Notes: generated by a model from the letters alone, not told the origin. A DNA stretch of 64,000 bases from Halohasta litchfieldiae (GCF_002788215.1 NZ_CP024845.1:1736001-1800000), one strand, 5' to 3'; shown: positions 35,763 to 44,197, counted from the first letter of the stretch. A program made the numbers and translations.

Positions 35763-36938
35763 TCAGCCCTGCTCGGCGTCGACGACCTGCTGTCGGAGTC
35801 GGTTGATCCGTTTTTCGGTCGACGGATGGGTTCGAAACGACCCGGTCGCCTGCTCCCGATCACCCGGCGGCAGGATGTCGAGTGCGCCGACCGACTGTTC
35901 CCACTCGCGGAGGTCGGTCGACGGTGTCTGTCGCTGTTGACTGAGCGTGCTGAGCGCTGCGGCGAGTGCGGCTGGCGATCCAGTGAGCGCGACCGCCCCG
36001 GCGTCCGCAGACCACTCGCGGCCACGGGAAAGGATCGCGACCCCGAACTGGCCGTACAGTTTGAGTGTCCAGATTGCAGCATTGATCAGATAATCGCCGA
36101 CATCATCCGGGTTGTCGTCGAGCAACTCCTCGGCCATCAACACCGGCACCAATACCGTACCCATGATCCGACTGTCCGCGTTGGCGAGATGGCTGACTTC
36201 GTGGGCTAACACGGCCCCCACTTCCGCTTCGGAGAGGCTCTCAAACAGCCCAGTCGACACCACGATCACGGCCGCAGTACCGTAGCCGAGCGTGAACGAT
36301 TCCGGCCGGTCGGAGTCGGTAATGCGGAGCGTCGGTGCCGGGACGCCAACCTGTTGGGCGAGTCGACTGGTCGTTTCGGCGAGTGTGGGGTGTGTCTCGA
36401 CGGCTGGCTCACTCCCCTCGAGAAGCTGATCGCGGAGCCCAGCGAGTTCGCGCCGGGCAGTCGAAACCGTCGACCAGATCGCAAGCAGCCCGCCGAGAGA
36501 CAGAGCGATCACGAACCCACCGAGTAGCAGTTCGAACGACGAAAACAAGCCTTCGATGACCGCACCAGTCTCAACCATCGCTAGGTACAGACACCCAAGC
36601 CAGACGAGAACGACGACGACCGGAGCCCGTGGAAATCGCTGGGTGAGCCGGTTGCCCGACGGAGAAAGGCCGAACCAACCGACGATGACAGTCGCAACGA
36701 CTGCTCCGACTGCAACCACAGCCGGTGACAGTGGAGTGATTGCTGACAGCCGCGGCGCAACGACGATGAATTCGGCGAGCCGACCGAAGAAACCGAACAG
36801 CATGACTCCGAGGACGGCCCCAAAGACAGTCACGACGACAGTCATTCCGAGTGTGAACGTCCCGAGAATCCCGAGGGCGACGACCATTCGACAGAACAGC
36901 GAGAACCGAAGCCAAAGCCGAGATGTCGACACAGCCAT
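35763..36938 (-). CDS. M48-family membrane zinc metalloprotease (HtpX-like)
   Basis: A 391-residue protein from the ATG at 36938 (MAVSTSRLWLRF). It has N-terminal membrane segments (FCRMVVALGILGTFTLGMTVVV, a second hairpin near 75-95, and a pair near 115-165). A cytosolic peptidase domain contains the zinc motif HEVSH (VLAHEVSHLANADSR) and the third ligand region SRGREWSADAGAVAL. HtpX proteases degrade misfolded membrane proteins. C-terminal PSTEKRINRLRQ is typical of M48B. It is a single gene between two similar plus-strand elements (35.51-35.63 and 37.13-37.26 kb), an arrangement that suggests insertion or duplication. Confidence 0.85.
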   Translation of the reverse strand: MAVSTSRLWLRFSLFCRMVVALGILGTFTLGMTVVVTVFGAVLGVMLFGFFGRLAEFIVVAPRLSAITPLSPAVVAVGAVVATVIVGWFGLSPSGNRLTQRFPRAPVVVVLVWLGCLYLAMVETGAVIEGLFSSFELLLGGFVIALSLGGLLAIWSTVSTARRELAGLRDQLLEGSEPAVETHPTLAETTSRLAQQVGVPAPTLRITDSDRPESFTLGYGTAAVIVVSTGLFESLSEAEVGAVLAHEVSHLANADSRIMGTVLVPVLMAEELLDDNPDDVGDYLINAAIWTLKLYGQFGVAILSRGREWSADAGAVALTGSPAALAAALSTLSQQRQTPSTDLREWEQSVGALDILPPGDREQATGSFRTHPSTEKRINRLRQQVVDAEQG

Positions 36939-37132
36939 ATCTGATAGCTGTAAAAACAGCCACTTAAAATTCAGGTATGCCAACAGGATCCGTGTCTCGG
37001 CCGAGAGCGGGGTCGACGCGCTCTGTGAGGGGGATGGACAGTCCGTCGACGAAACAGCACCCGGCAGTCAGGGTTCCCAACACCCAAACAGAGTAGGCTC
37101 TGTGCTTTTGATCTCTGCTGACCGACTACGTA
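36939..37132. other. Divergent upstream region of the M48 gene
   Basis: No ORF. A hairpin (ATAGCTGTAAAAACAGCC, about 36953-36960) and an AT-rich stretch (CACTTAAAATTCAGG) lie near the M48 start. The CTTTTG box at 37105-37110 lies 28 bases before the conserved GTGAGG of element B. Confidence 0.4.
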
Positions 37133-37261
37133 GTGAGGCACCGGAGACACAAGCAGTCAGCCGACCCCCACGGCTGATGCTGCTGTCGACTCCCCCATCC
37201 GGTGCTGTCTGTCTCGTCCCACTCTGCCGGGCAGTGTCCCCCCCCCCCACTGTTGTTTTTT
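37133..37261 (+). ncRNA. Candidate structured RNA B with C5 loops
   Basis: About 129 bases, beginning GTGAGGCACCGG. Hairpin 1 is CAGCCG/CGGCTG (37158-37163 and 37171-37176) with loop ACCCCCA. The second C5 loop (ACTCCCCCATC) lies before CCGGTGC. The long-range stem GCACCGG (37138-37144) with CCGGTGC (37199-37205) corresponds to GTACCGG/CCGGTAC in element A. The last hairpin is CAGTG/CACTG (37232-37236 and 37248-37252) with a C-run loop, followed by TTGTTTTTT. Relative to A, the T-A pair is replaced by C-G and a G-U pair by A-U, so pairing is preserved. Confidence 0.6.
37232..37261 (+). terminator. Hairpin plus T-run at the end of element B
   Basis: A five-base stem around a C-run loop is followed at once by TTGTTTTTT (37253-37261), the layout of an intrinsic terminator for a plus-strand transcript. 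T-runs are also natural archaeal terminators. Confidence 0.5.
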
Positions 37262-37346
37262 AACTAATCATCTGAGAGCGATGCGGCGGTCTCGTCTCTC
37301 CCCTTCGGATCGGCCCGTTTTTCAGGATGCTACCGAACTGGTAGGT

Positions 37347-37670
37347 ATGGTCGAGTTCGATCCCGAGCAGTTCGAAGACAAGTACGCGAACTACTTTCCG
37401 CAGCTCCAGCGGGCCTACAAGAACGCGTTCAACACGATGAACGACACCTACGATTCGACGCTGATCCACGCTATCGATCAGCAGGTGCTCAACGAGAGCG
37501 AGCCGTTCTACAACGCCGAGCGAGAGGGGTTCGACATCGAACTGCCCGATGAGCCCTACGAGCGACTGGAAGGTGTGGTGGTCGACCGCGAGCGGTTCGA
37601 GGAGGTCCTCGCGGAGTACACCGACGAAATCGAGCTGGAACTTCGGCAGACGTTCCGCATGACGGAGTAG
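37347..37670 (+). CDS. DUF5783-family haloarchaeal protein
   Basis: A 107-residue protein of unknown function. The ATG at 37347 (MVEFDPEQFEDKYANYFPQLQRAYKNAF) matches the family start as I know it; an in-frame start 22 codons upstream lies in non-coding sequence. The protein is acidic and mostly helical, with a well-kept central block (YDSTLIHAIDQQVLNESEPFY) and C-terminal EVLAEYTDEIELELRQTF. No catalytic motif is seen. It lies upstream of the Nfu gene on the same strand with a gap of 56 bases. Confidence 0.82.
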   Translation: MVEFDPEQFEDKYANYFPQLQRAYKNAFNTMNDTYDSTLIHAIDQQVLNESEPFYNAEREGFDIELPDEPYERLEGVVVDRERFEEVLAEYTDEIELELRQTFRMTE

Positions 37671-37726
37671 TCCGAAAATCCAGTCCGAACCAAAGGTCTA
37701 AGCCTGTTGCTTCCCAACAAAAAGGC

Positions 37727-38095
37727 ATGAGTACGGATTCAGCAGCGTCGGACAGCGACCTCAAAGACCGCGTGGTGAACTTCCTGCGCCGCAACTTCCC
37801 CCAGATTCAGATGCACGGCGGCAACGCCGCCATCGAGTACCTCGACGAGGAAAGCGGTGAGGTCCACATCCAGCTCGGCGGTGCCTGTTCGGGCTGTGGC
37901 ATCTCCCCGATGACGATCCAAGCGATCAAAACCCGGATGGTCAAGGAGATCCCCGAGATCAACGAGGTCCAAGCCAACACCGGCATGGGCGGCGAGCCGG
38001 AGATGGGCGAAACCGAAGGCATGAGCCCCTCGTTCCCCGGTGAGACCAGCAGCGACGACGACGGTGGCAACGAAGGCCCACAGGCCCCGTTCTAA
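37727..38095 (+). CDS. NifU-family iron-sulfur scaffold protein (Nfu)
   Basis: A 122-residue protein with the NifU C-terminal domain: VVNFLRRNFPQIQMHGGNAAIEYLDEESGEVHIQLGGACSGCGISPMTIQAIKTRMVKEIPEI. The CSGC pair binds an Fe-S cluster for transfer to target proteins. A tail of about 45 residues, acidic and rich in Gly and Met, follows the domain and is probably disordered. No suf or isc genes are adjacent. Confidence 0.92.
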   Translation: MSTDSAASDSDLKDRVVNFLRRNFPQIQMHGGNAAIEYLDEESGEVHIQLGGACSGCGISPMTIQAIKTRMVKEIPEINEVQANTGMGGEPEMGETEGMSPSFPGETSSDDDGGNEGPQAPF

Positions 38096-38364
38096 CGCGT
38101 TTTTCATTTTCGGCAGTCCGGGGCTTTGCGGAAGCATTTCTCGTGGTTTGCACAGAACCGCAGGTTTTCGCAGTCGACAGTCGATAAACCAGATACAACG
38201 ATAGGAAACAGCGTTGGACAGTGTCGACTGCTCTAAACGGTTCAGAACACGCTCCGTTGATACCAGCGGATCACGACCGAAACAGACGGTTACACAGTCG
38301 CATCCCAGCTCGCAGAACAGAACTGCCATACCGTACTTACGGCCCCGTCCCGTTTGCGTGTTCC
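38096..38364. other. Intergenic region before the lipid kinase gene
   Basis: No supported gene. An open frame runs through much of it in line with the kinase frame, but codons look unlike a real gene and no homology is recognised. A T-rich CGTTTTTCATTTTCGG right after the Nfu stop may be a terminator. Confidence 0.35.
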
Positions 38365-39282
38365 ATGGGCGAGCCACGGTCGGGTCGACCAGCCGACCGT
38401 CGACTCATCGTCAATCCCGTGAGCGGTGAGGCCGACCACGTTGAGACGGTCCACCGGCTGGCGGCACTTCACCAGTTTCCGGTCGTCGAAACCGAACGAA
38501 GCGGTCACGCAGTCGACCTCGCAAAACAGGCGGCCGCCGAGGGTGTCGACATGCTTGCGGTCTGCGGCGGCGATGGAACGGTCCACGAAGTGATTCAGGG
38601 GCTGTTCGCAGTCGACGCCCTCGATACAGTGACGCTCTGTGTGGTTCCCGCCGGGACCGAGAACATCATCGCCGAGGACCTCGGAATCGACGGCCTCGGC
38701 GAGGGGTTCGAGGTGGCCACCGGCGGCGAGCGGAGACGGCTTGATCTGGGAGTGGCGAACGACGAACCGTTCGTCATGTCGGCCGTTGCGGGGCTGCCAG
38801 CCGAGGTAAGCGATGCGACGACGGGAGGACTGAAACAGCGGTTCGGATCGGCCGCGTTCCTGATCGGCGGGCTGAAAGCGGGACAGACGTTCGACGGCCT
38901 CGATGTGACAGTCGACGCACGCGGGGGTGGCGACGAGGTGGTATGGACGGACGAAGCACTCGCGGTGGTTGTCGGGAACTTGCGTCGGTTCGGGACCGCA
39001 GGCGGGCACGCCAACGCCGAAGATGGACTGCTCGATGTCGAGATCATCGAACAGATGCCCGGCACGGCCCTGCGGGACGCCATCGAAGGTCGACTCCTCG
39101 GGCGAGAGTGCTCACATATCCGGACCTTCGAGACGACCCGGCTCGGTATCGACTCGCTCGTCTCGGAGCCGATCCGGTTCAGTCTCGATGGAGAGATACG
39201 AACGTTCGAGACGGTGCAGTTCGGAATCGTCCCACAGGCGCTCACGGTTCGAGTGGGGTCTGCATACACACCAGTCCCCTGA
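38365..39282 (+). CDS. Diacylglycerol kinase-family lipid kinase
   Basis: A 305-residue member of the YegS/LCB5 group. Motifs are RRLIVNPVSGEADH at the N-terminus, VCGGDGTVHEVIQGL (nucleotide-binding GGDGT) and VPAGTENIIAEDLGI. The C-terminal beta-sandwich domain has NLRRFGTAGGHANAEDGLLDVEIIE. GTENIIA replaces the more usual GTxNDFA, typical of archaeal forms. The substrate (diacylglycerol-like or archaeal lipid) cannot be told. The ATG at 38365 was chosen because MGEPRSGRPADRRLIVNP leads directly into the fold. Confidence 0.85.
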   Translation: MGEPRSGRPADRRLIVNPVSGEADHVETVHRLAALHQFPVVETERSGHAVDLAKQAAAEGVDMLAVCGGDGTVHEVIQGLFAVDALDTVTLCVVPAGTENIIAEDLGIDGLGEGFEVATGGERRRLDLGVANDEPFVMSAVAGLPAEVSDATTGGLKQRFGSAAFLIGGLKAGQTFDGLDVTVDARGGGDEVVWTDEALAVVVGNLRRFGTAGGHANAEDGLLDVEIIEQMPGTALRDAIEGRLLGRECSHIRTFETTRLGIDSLVSEPIRFSLDGEIRTFETVQFGIVPQALTVRVGSAYTPVP

Positions 39283-39382
39283 GAGCCGTCGTTCAATTTG
39301 AGGGACAGTAGAGTGATACTGTCTGTGCGTGTTCGACAGCGACGGCCACCGCACTTTAGCGTCGACCACTGGTAGGTTGGGT

Positions 39383-39994
39383 ATGGACAGATCCGCCGAA
39401 CAGCAGCGACCAGCAGCGAAGCGTGGGTCATTCTCACGGCGCGGATTCATTGCTGGCAGTGCGGGCATAGCAGCGACAGCGGTCGTCCCGAGTATCGCTT
39501 CCGCACAGAACGACAGCGACGGCGATGATATCGAGCCAGTGTTCACCGACGTCGCCATCTCCACGACGGTCCCGACGCTCTCCGGTGACGATTACACCGG
39601 CCTGTTCATGCAGGTCGTCAACGTGGAGGCCACCGAGGGGATCGATGTCGGCGTCGAGTCGTGTGACATCTTAGCGTCCGACGCGGAGATCATGGCCTAC
39701 GAAACGCGCCTTATCGACCGGATCGAAGAAGACAGGCAGTCGACGTCGGCAATCATCTACGCCGAGGAGGGCAACGAGGAGATCCACGAGGGGAAACTGT
39801 TCGTGGTCGATTCACAACGGCCCTGTCCGGAGAGCTTCATGGCGCTCCGATTAGAACGGGTTGGGGCCGTACAGATCGGCCCGGAGGATGGGGAAACGGG
39901 GTCGACAACCCCCGGGTTCGGCGTGGGAGCCGCTGTCGTCGGCCTCGGCTCGGCCTCAGTTCTCGCACTGCGTCGACGGCTCCAAGCCGAATAG
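39383..39994 (+). CDS. Tat-exported PGF-CTERM surface protein
   Basis: A 203-residue protein from the ATG at 39383. A twin-arginine signal (FSRRGFIAGSAGIAATAVVPSIASAQ) gives export, and a C-terminal tripartite sorting signal TTPGFGVGAAVVGLGSASVLALRRR marks it for archaeosortase A and lipid anchoring. The mature domain (about residues 45-165) has two Cys (ESCDIL and QRPCPES) that could pair, and no known enzymatic motif. It is presumably an extracellular protein of unknown role. The downstream AI-2E gene begins 58 bases later. Confidence 0.8.
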   Translation: MDRSAEQQRPAAKRGSFSRRGFIAGSAGIAATAVVPSIASAQNDSDGDDIEPVFTDVAISTTVPTLSGDDYTGLFMQVVNVEATEGIDVGVESCDILASDAEIMAYETRLIDRIEEDRQSTSAIIYAEEGNEEIHEGKLFVVDSQRPCPESFMALRLERVGAVQIGPEDGETGSTTPGFGVGAAVVGLGSASVLALRRRLQAE

Positions 39995-40052
39995 CTGTAT
40001 CCGACAACTAACGGGCCACGACGCTTTTTCAGCTACTACCTCCCCATTCCGT

Positions 40053-41141
40053 ATGAGCACGTCCAGTGACCGTACCGTCGGGTGGGCGATCTGGCTCCTG
40101 CTTGGGCTCGTTATTGGGGGACTGATAACATTTGCACTGTACAAACAGATCGGCGTCTTTCTGTTTGCGCTCTTTTTGTATTATGCCACACGCCCACTGT
40201 ATCGTCGACTGGATGAGCATATCGATTCTCAAGGTCTCGCCGCGACACTAACGATCCTCGCCATCGTTGTGCCCCTGCTTGTCGTCATCGGTTATGGACT
40301 GTTTCAGGCACTCGCGGAGTTGGACCAGTTTCTCGCACGCCATTCGCTCACGCAGTACCGGGCGTATTTCGAGCCCTACATCTCGCTTGCACGCGAGGGC
40401 CGGCTCCAGCGGCTCGGAGAGCTACTGCTCAGCAATCCGAATCAGCCACTGCCGGGGGATATTCGGCAACTGGCCGGACGCGCCTTTGGCGGTGTCACCG
40501 GTGTCCTTGGGCTGGTGTTTACGCTCGTCGGCTACCTCGTGTTGATGTTCATCTTCCTCTATTATTTCCTGCGAGACGATCAAAAGCTCGCTGGCTGGTT
40601 TTTCAGCAACGTCGACGATCAACGAGTCAAGAAATTCCTGAACGATGTCGACAACGATCTCCAGACGGTGTTTTTCGGGAACCTCGCGATTATCGCGGTC
40701 ACCGCAATCATTGCAGCGGTCACCTATGTCGCGCTCAATTTCATTGCGCCGGGTGGCAATATCGTTCTCATTCCGGTACTGCTCAGTCTGCTGATCGGGA
40801 TCGCCACTCTGATTCCGGTTGTCGGAATGAAAATCGTCTACCTTCCCTATGCGCTGTATCTCGGTGGTCTCGCTCTCCTCGGCCAAGCACCGCTGTGGCA
40901 TCCGGTCGTCTACCTGCTCGTCACAATGGTTGTTGTCGACTTCATTCCCGATTTCTTCATTCGGTCGTATCTGTCCTCGCTCAGTGGCATCCATGTCGGG
41001 CTGATCCTCCTCTCGTACCTCCTTGGCACACTGGTCTTCGGCTGGTACGGGCTGTTGCTCGGCCCGGTCATCCTCGTGTTTGCGGTCCACTATGCCCACC
41101 AGATCTTCCCCCACTTTGCCGACCGAGTCACGTTCAACTGA
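40053..41141 (+). CDS. AI-2E family transporter (PerM-like membrane protein)
   Basis: A 362-residue membrane protein with about eight membrane segments. N-terminal WAIWLLLGLVIGGLITFALYKQIGVFLFALFLYYATRPLYRRLDE is followed by a large cytosolic middle. The C-terminal half has LIPVLLSLLIGIATLIPVVGMKIVYLPYA and the family motif in FIPDFFIRSYLSS. Members are reported as AI-2 exporters or Na+/H+ exchangers; the substrate here is unknown. The ATG at 40053 (MSTSSDRTVGW) gives a short N-terminal tail before the first segment. Confidence 0.88.
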   Translation: MSTSSDRTVGWAIWLLLGLVIGGLITFALYKQIGVFLFALFLYYATRPLYRRLDEHIDSQGLAATLTILAIVVPLLVVIGYGLFQALAELDQFLARHSLTQYRAYFEPYISLAREGRLQRLGELLLSNPNQPLPGDIRQLAGRAFGGVTGVLGLVFTLVGYLVLMFIFLYYFLRDDQKLAGWFFSNVDDQRVKKFLNDVDNDLQTVFFGNLAIIAVTAIIAAVTYVALNFIAPGGNIVLIPVLLSLLIGIATLIPVVGMKIVYLPYALYLGGLALLGQAPLWHPVVYLLVTMVVVDFIPDFFIRSYLSSLSGIHVGLILLSYLLGTLVFGWYGLLLGPVILVFAVHYAHQIFPHFADRVTFN

Positions 41142-41251
41142 GCCAGTTCCACATTGAGATCACCCACCCCTGAGAGATCGAGTGCCCGATGGCTGTGGCT
41201 TACTCCGGTATTCGGGATCTACTATTTGCGTGTCAGTCAAACCACAACTCT

Positions 41252-42034
41252 ATGCCTGTTGGGCCAACACCGCCCGAAATATTTCAGCGTGCAGTCGAAG
41301 AGGGCCAGCGACGGCTCGACCAGTCGACGCTCGAACTCGTCTCGACGAGTTTTATCGCGGGGTTTACCATCGTCTTCGGGATGGCAGCCCTCGGGGCGGT
41401 CGAGGCGCTCGTCGAACCGCAGTTCGGCGACGCGGCGACGGTCGCTGGCGCGCTCACCTTCGGCATCGGCGTCGTCTTCCTCGTCGTCGGCCGCGCCGAA
41501 CTGTTCAACGAGAACTTCTTCGACCCGGTTGCGACGGCGGTCGATCACGACGATGCATGGCTCGTTGGGTCGCTCGTCCGGCTCTGGACGCTGACACTCG
41601 TGTTCAACTTCGTCGGCGGCGGGCTGTTCTCGTTCGTCGTCGCCGTCGACGGAGCCCTCCCGGCAGGGTCGGGACACGCGTTGCGAACAGTCGCCGCGCG
41701 GATCGCCGGCCGGACACCGCTGACCGTCTTCGCCAGCGCCATCATCGGCGGCGCGCTCGTCAGCCTGCTGTCGTTCATGTTGGAGGCCGTCGACAGCGTC
41801 GGCAGCCAGATCACGCTGGCCTACAGCGTCGGCTTCCTACTGGCTCTCGGGCCGTTTGATCACGTCGTCGTCACGGGTCTCCACGTCTTTCTGGGGCTGC
41901 TGTTCGGAGCACAGATCGAGTTGGGACAGCTGGCTGTCGTGCTCGGTGTCGGCACGGCTGGGAACGTCGTCGGCGGGGTCGGCCTAGTGACGCTCAGCCA
42001 CGTCGCCCAAGTGTGGGGCTCCGAAGTCGACTGA
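41252..42034 (+). CDS. Formate/nitrite transporter (FNT) family protein
   Basis: A 260-residue protein with about six membrane segments. The ATG at 41252 (MPVGPTPPEIFQRAVEEG) matches the family start; an in-frame start 21 codons upstream is less likely. Motifs include SFIAGFTIVFGMAALG, GRAELFNENFFDP and GPFDHVVVTGLHVFLGL. FNT proteins are pentameric channels for formate, nitrite or hydrosulfide. The central His expected in the pore is probably that of GLHVF or FDHVV. The 3' end overlaps a weak minus-strand ORF. Confidence 0.85.
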   Translation: MPVGPTPPEIFQRAVEEGQRRLDQSTLELVSTSFIAGFTIVFGMAALGAVEALVEPQFGDAATVAGALTFGIGVVFLVVGRAELFNENFFDPVATAVDHDDAWLVGSLVRLWTLTLVFNFVGGGLFSFVVAVDGALPAGSGHALRTVAARIAGRTPLTVFASAIIGGALVSLLSFMLEAVDSVGSQITLAYSVGFLLALGPFDHVVVTGLHVFLGLLFGAQIELGQLAVVLGVGTAGNVVGGVGLVTLSHVAQVWGSEVD

Positions 42035-42265
42035 GCAGCGTCGGGCGTCCAACTCACCGAGACTGCCGCCCTCGGACTCCGCTTCCAGATTCGGGAGGAC
42101 TGCGACCGGAAGGATCCCGGGAGACGAAAGCCCGACGACCGCGATGACGATGGCTCCGGGGACGCTCTCGATGGCCGCGTTGGCGACCGTCGACCCCGCC
42201 TCGCCGTACACCGAGATATGGACCAGCCAGCTGACCAGCAGCCCGAGCAACAGTAGGAAAATCAA
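41984..42265 (-). pseudogene. Probable remnant of a small membrane-protein gene
   Basis: A frame of 93 codons with high third-position GC and a hydrophobic start (IFLLLLGLLVSWLVHISVYG, then VPGAIVIAVVGLSSPGILPVAVLPNLEAE). There is no ATG; the only start-like codon near the 5' end is TTG at 42265, and in-frame TAG codons lie just upstream. It runs 51 bases into the FNT gene on the opposite strand, and its last 20 residues do not look native. It could be a decayed gene whose true end was lost, or a TTG-started small protein. Confidence 0.3.
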
Positions 42266-42299
42266 AAGATTCTCAATGAGCTACTGCTAGCGGTACACC

Positions 42300-42536
42300 A
42301 TGGATTCAACACTACTCGATATACTGCCGGAGTTTCTCGAACTGGCATTTTTTGCGGTCGGAAGCCTGTCTCTGTCGATTGGTGGTGCCTTACTTGAACG
42401 GTCTGCACTCCTCACGGTACAGGGGGGAGAGTCCGCCCTTGGTGGCTGGGTTGCACTGATCGGGTTGTTGGCGTTCTACTTTGCCTATCTGATGGCCACC
42501 GAGAAGTTCATCCCAAAACTCACAGCACTCAGATAA
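42300..42536 (+). CDS. Small conserved membrane protein
   Basis: A 78-residue protein with two membrane helices (LELAFFAVGSLSLSIGGALLERSALL and WVALIGLLAFYFAYLMATEKFI) and a basic end (KFIPKLTALR). The pattern, including a Glu-Arg between the helices, is one I know from small conserved haloarchaeal proteins of unknown function. Codon use is that of a real gene. The upstream region has no strong Shine-Dalgarno motif, so a leaderless start is likely. Confidence 0.7.
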   Translation: MDSTLLDILPEFLELAFFAVGSLSLSIGGALLERSALLTVQGGESALGGWVALIGLLAFYFAYLMATEKFIPKLTALR

Positions 42537-42622
42537 CTTCGCGACGTTCGTTTGCAGTACAGGCTGCACTCTTCGGATCCGTTACAATTTGCCAGTGACA
42601 CTGTGTCGACGCGCCACAGGTT

Positions 42623-42694
42623 CAGTTCTGGAGTGATTCCGGGGCACAGTTCTGGAGTAATTCAGGGCCTCAGTCCTGAATCGATTCCGTATCG
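42623..42694. repeat. Three tandem 24-base repeats at the 3' end of the CNNM/CBS gene
   Basis: Units begin at 42623, 42647 and 42671, each starting CAGTTCTGGAGT or the related CAGTCCTGAATC and ending ATTC plus six to eight bases. Units 1 and 2 differ at few positions and unit 3 is more diverged. The gene's stop codon (42670-42672) lies at the junction of units 2 and 3. Confidence 0.85.
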
Positions 42695-43740
42695 ATTGGA
42701 TCCTCGATACTCCCCATCACCGACTCCAAGAGATCAGTAACCGTAACCAGTCCGCAGACCTCGCCGTCCTCAATCACAAGCGCGAGTTCCTGCTGTTCGG
42801 TTTGGAACTGATCGATGGCGTCGCTCACGTCGACATCCGGCGAGAGCGTCATCGGCGGCGCGGCGATCTCGGTGAAGTCGATGGTCCCGTCGGCGAACGC
42901 TTCACGATGTCTGGTTACGATTGGCACATAGACGACGCCGTGGAACTCCGAGAGCGTCTCGCCGATCAAGGGATATCTGGTGTGTGGATGGGCTTCCATT
43001 CGGTCAATGTTCTCAGCGGGGTCGACAGCCGTCGAGAGCGCCACGATCTCCTCGGCGGGAATCATCACCTCGCGGACCGGCTGCTCGCCGATCCGCAGTG
43101 CGTTCATCACCTCCTCGTGTCGCTCCTCGGAAAGCCCACCCTCGTCGAGCAGCGAGTCGAGACGGTTTCGGAGGTCGGCCCGCGATTCGATAACATCCGT
43201 TTCGGTTTCAAGCCACGCGCCAGTCATTTCGACGCCGAACAACTTCAGCGTCCATTTGGCAATGCCGTCGCCGAGTGTGATGATCGGCGAGATCAGGCGA
43301 TGAAACCAGTATAACGGCGTCGCACCGTAGCGACACACCGTCCGGGAGCGCTCAACGCCGAGGTAGGTCGGCGTCTGCTCGCCGTGGGTGAGGTGGACGA
43401 GGTTGATCAGCAGGAAGGCGAGCACGGCCCCACCACCGACCGAAGCAAGCCGCGTGTCGGCAAACAGCGGTTCAAACAGCGCCGCCAGTGCGGGTTCGGC
43501 GACGATACCGACGGCGATGCTTGAGGCCGTGATCCCGACCTGACAGGTTGTGAGATACAGTTCGAGGTTCTGTGTCATCTCCCACGCCCGCTGGAGTGCA
43601 GTGTGTCCCCCAGCGACGAACTCCTGTTCGGTGAACTGTCGGGCTCGTGTCAGAGCGAACTCGATGGCGACGAAAAAGCCGTTGGCGAGGATGAGACCGA
43701 CACCGGCGACGAGACGAAGCGATATCTCCGTGGTGATCAT
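42670..43740 (-). CDS. CNNM/CBS-domain membrane protein (CorC/HlyC-type)
   Basis: A 356-residue protein with an N-terminal CNNM membrane domain (LRLVAGVGLILANGFFVAIEFALTRAR, LTTCQVGITASSIAVGIVAEP) and a paired CBS module. The CBS module shows IGEQPVREVMIPAEEIVALS, HTRYPLIGETLSEFHGVVY and ELALVIEDGEVCGLVTVTDLLESVMG. Relatives are linked to Mg2+ or Co2+ efflux; no CorC_HlyC C-terminal domain is present, so this is the shorter form. The last residues (DPIDTESIQD) are encoded in a tandem-repeat zone. Confidence 0.87.
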   Translation of the reverse strand: MITTEISLRLVAGVGLILANGFFVAIEFALTRARQFTEQEFVAGGHTALQRAWEMTQNLELYLTTCQVGITASSIAVGIVAEPALAALFEPLFADTRLASVGGGAVLAFLLINLVHLTHGEQTPTYLGVERSRTVCRYGATPLYWFHRLISPIITLGDGIAKWTLKLFGVEMTGAWLETETDVIESRADLRNRLDSLLDEGGLSEERHEEVMNALRIGEQPVREVMIPAEEIVALSTAVDPAENIDRMEAHPHTRYPLIGETLSEFHGVVYVPIVTRHREAFADGTIDFTEIAAPPMTLSPDVDVSDAIDQFQTEQQELALVIEDGEVCGLVTVTDLLESVMGSIEDPIDTESIQD

Positions 43741-43876
43741 CGGATGGGACTTGTGCTACGAGAGACATTAATAAGAGTGACGTGGCGGAGAGGACCGTCG
43801 ACCGACTTTCCGACCGAGCGACGCCAACGCGAGAGCGCTCACACGGGTTTGATGCTCGGACCGTCCGAACGACTCG

Positions 43877-44197
43877 TTAGGGTGCCCCAGCGAGGACGAA
43901 CAGGCTCTCGTCGTCACCGTTGTGGACCTGTCGCGTGCTTTCGGGTGCGATTCGGAGCGCGTCGCCTGCCTCCATCGACACGTCCTCGTCGTCGACCGTC
44001 ACCGTCGCCGAACCCTCGACGAGGACGTACACTTCCTCCTGGTCGTCAGCGGCGTGGTCGTGGGGTTTGCCTTCCCAGCCGGGGTCGCAGGTAAGGACCG
44101 AGACGCCGAGTTGGTCGCAGTTCAGCGGCTCACGCAGAAAGTGGAGTCCGCCACCAACTGGCTCTACATCCTCATGGTCGACTTTCGTGTAGGACAT
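43877..44197 (-). CDS. Cupin-domain protein
   Basis: A 106-residue single cupin. The first metal motif is GKPHDHAADDQEEVYVLVEGSATV (two His and a Glu), and the second is the GDALRIAPESTRQVHN region with its His. The substrate is unknown; small cupins can be isomerases, dioxygenases or binding proteins. The gene lies alone between the CNNM/CBS gene and a divergent oxidoreductase gene, so context gives little help. Confidence 0.85.
   Translation of the reverse strand: MSYTKVDHEDVEPVGGGLHFLREPLNCDQLGVSVLTCDPGWEGKPHDHAADDQEEVYVLVEGSATVTVDDEDVSMEAGDALRIAPESTRQVHNGDDESLFVLAGAP

Noticed and set aside
38221-38364. A longer N-terminus for the lipid kinase
   Set aside because: The 48 extra codons do not look coding, and the family fold begins right after the ATG at 38365.
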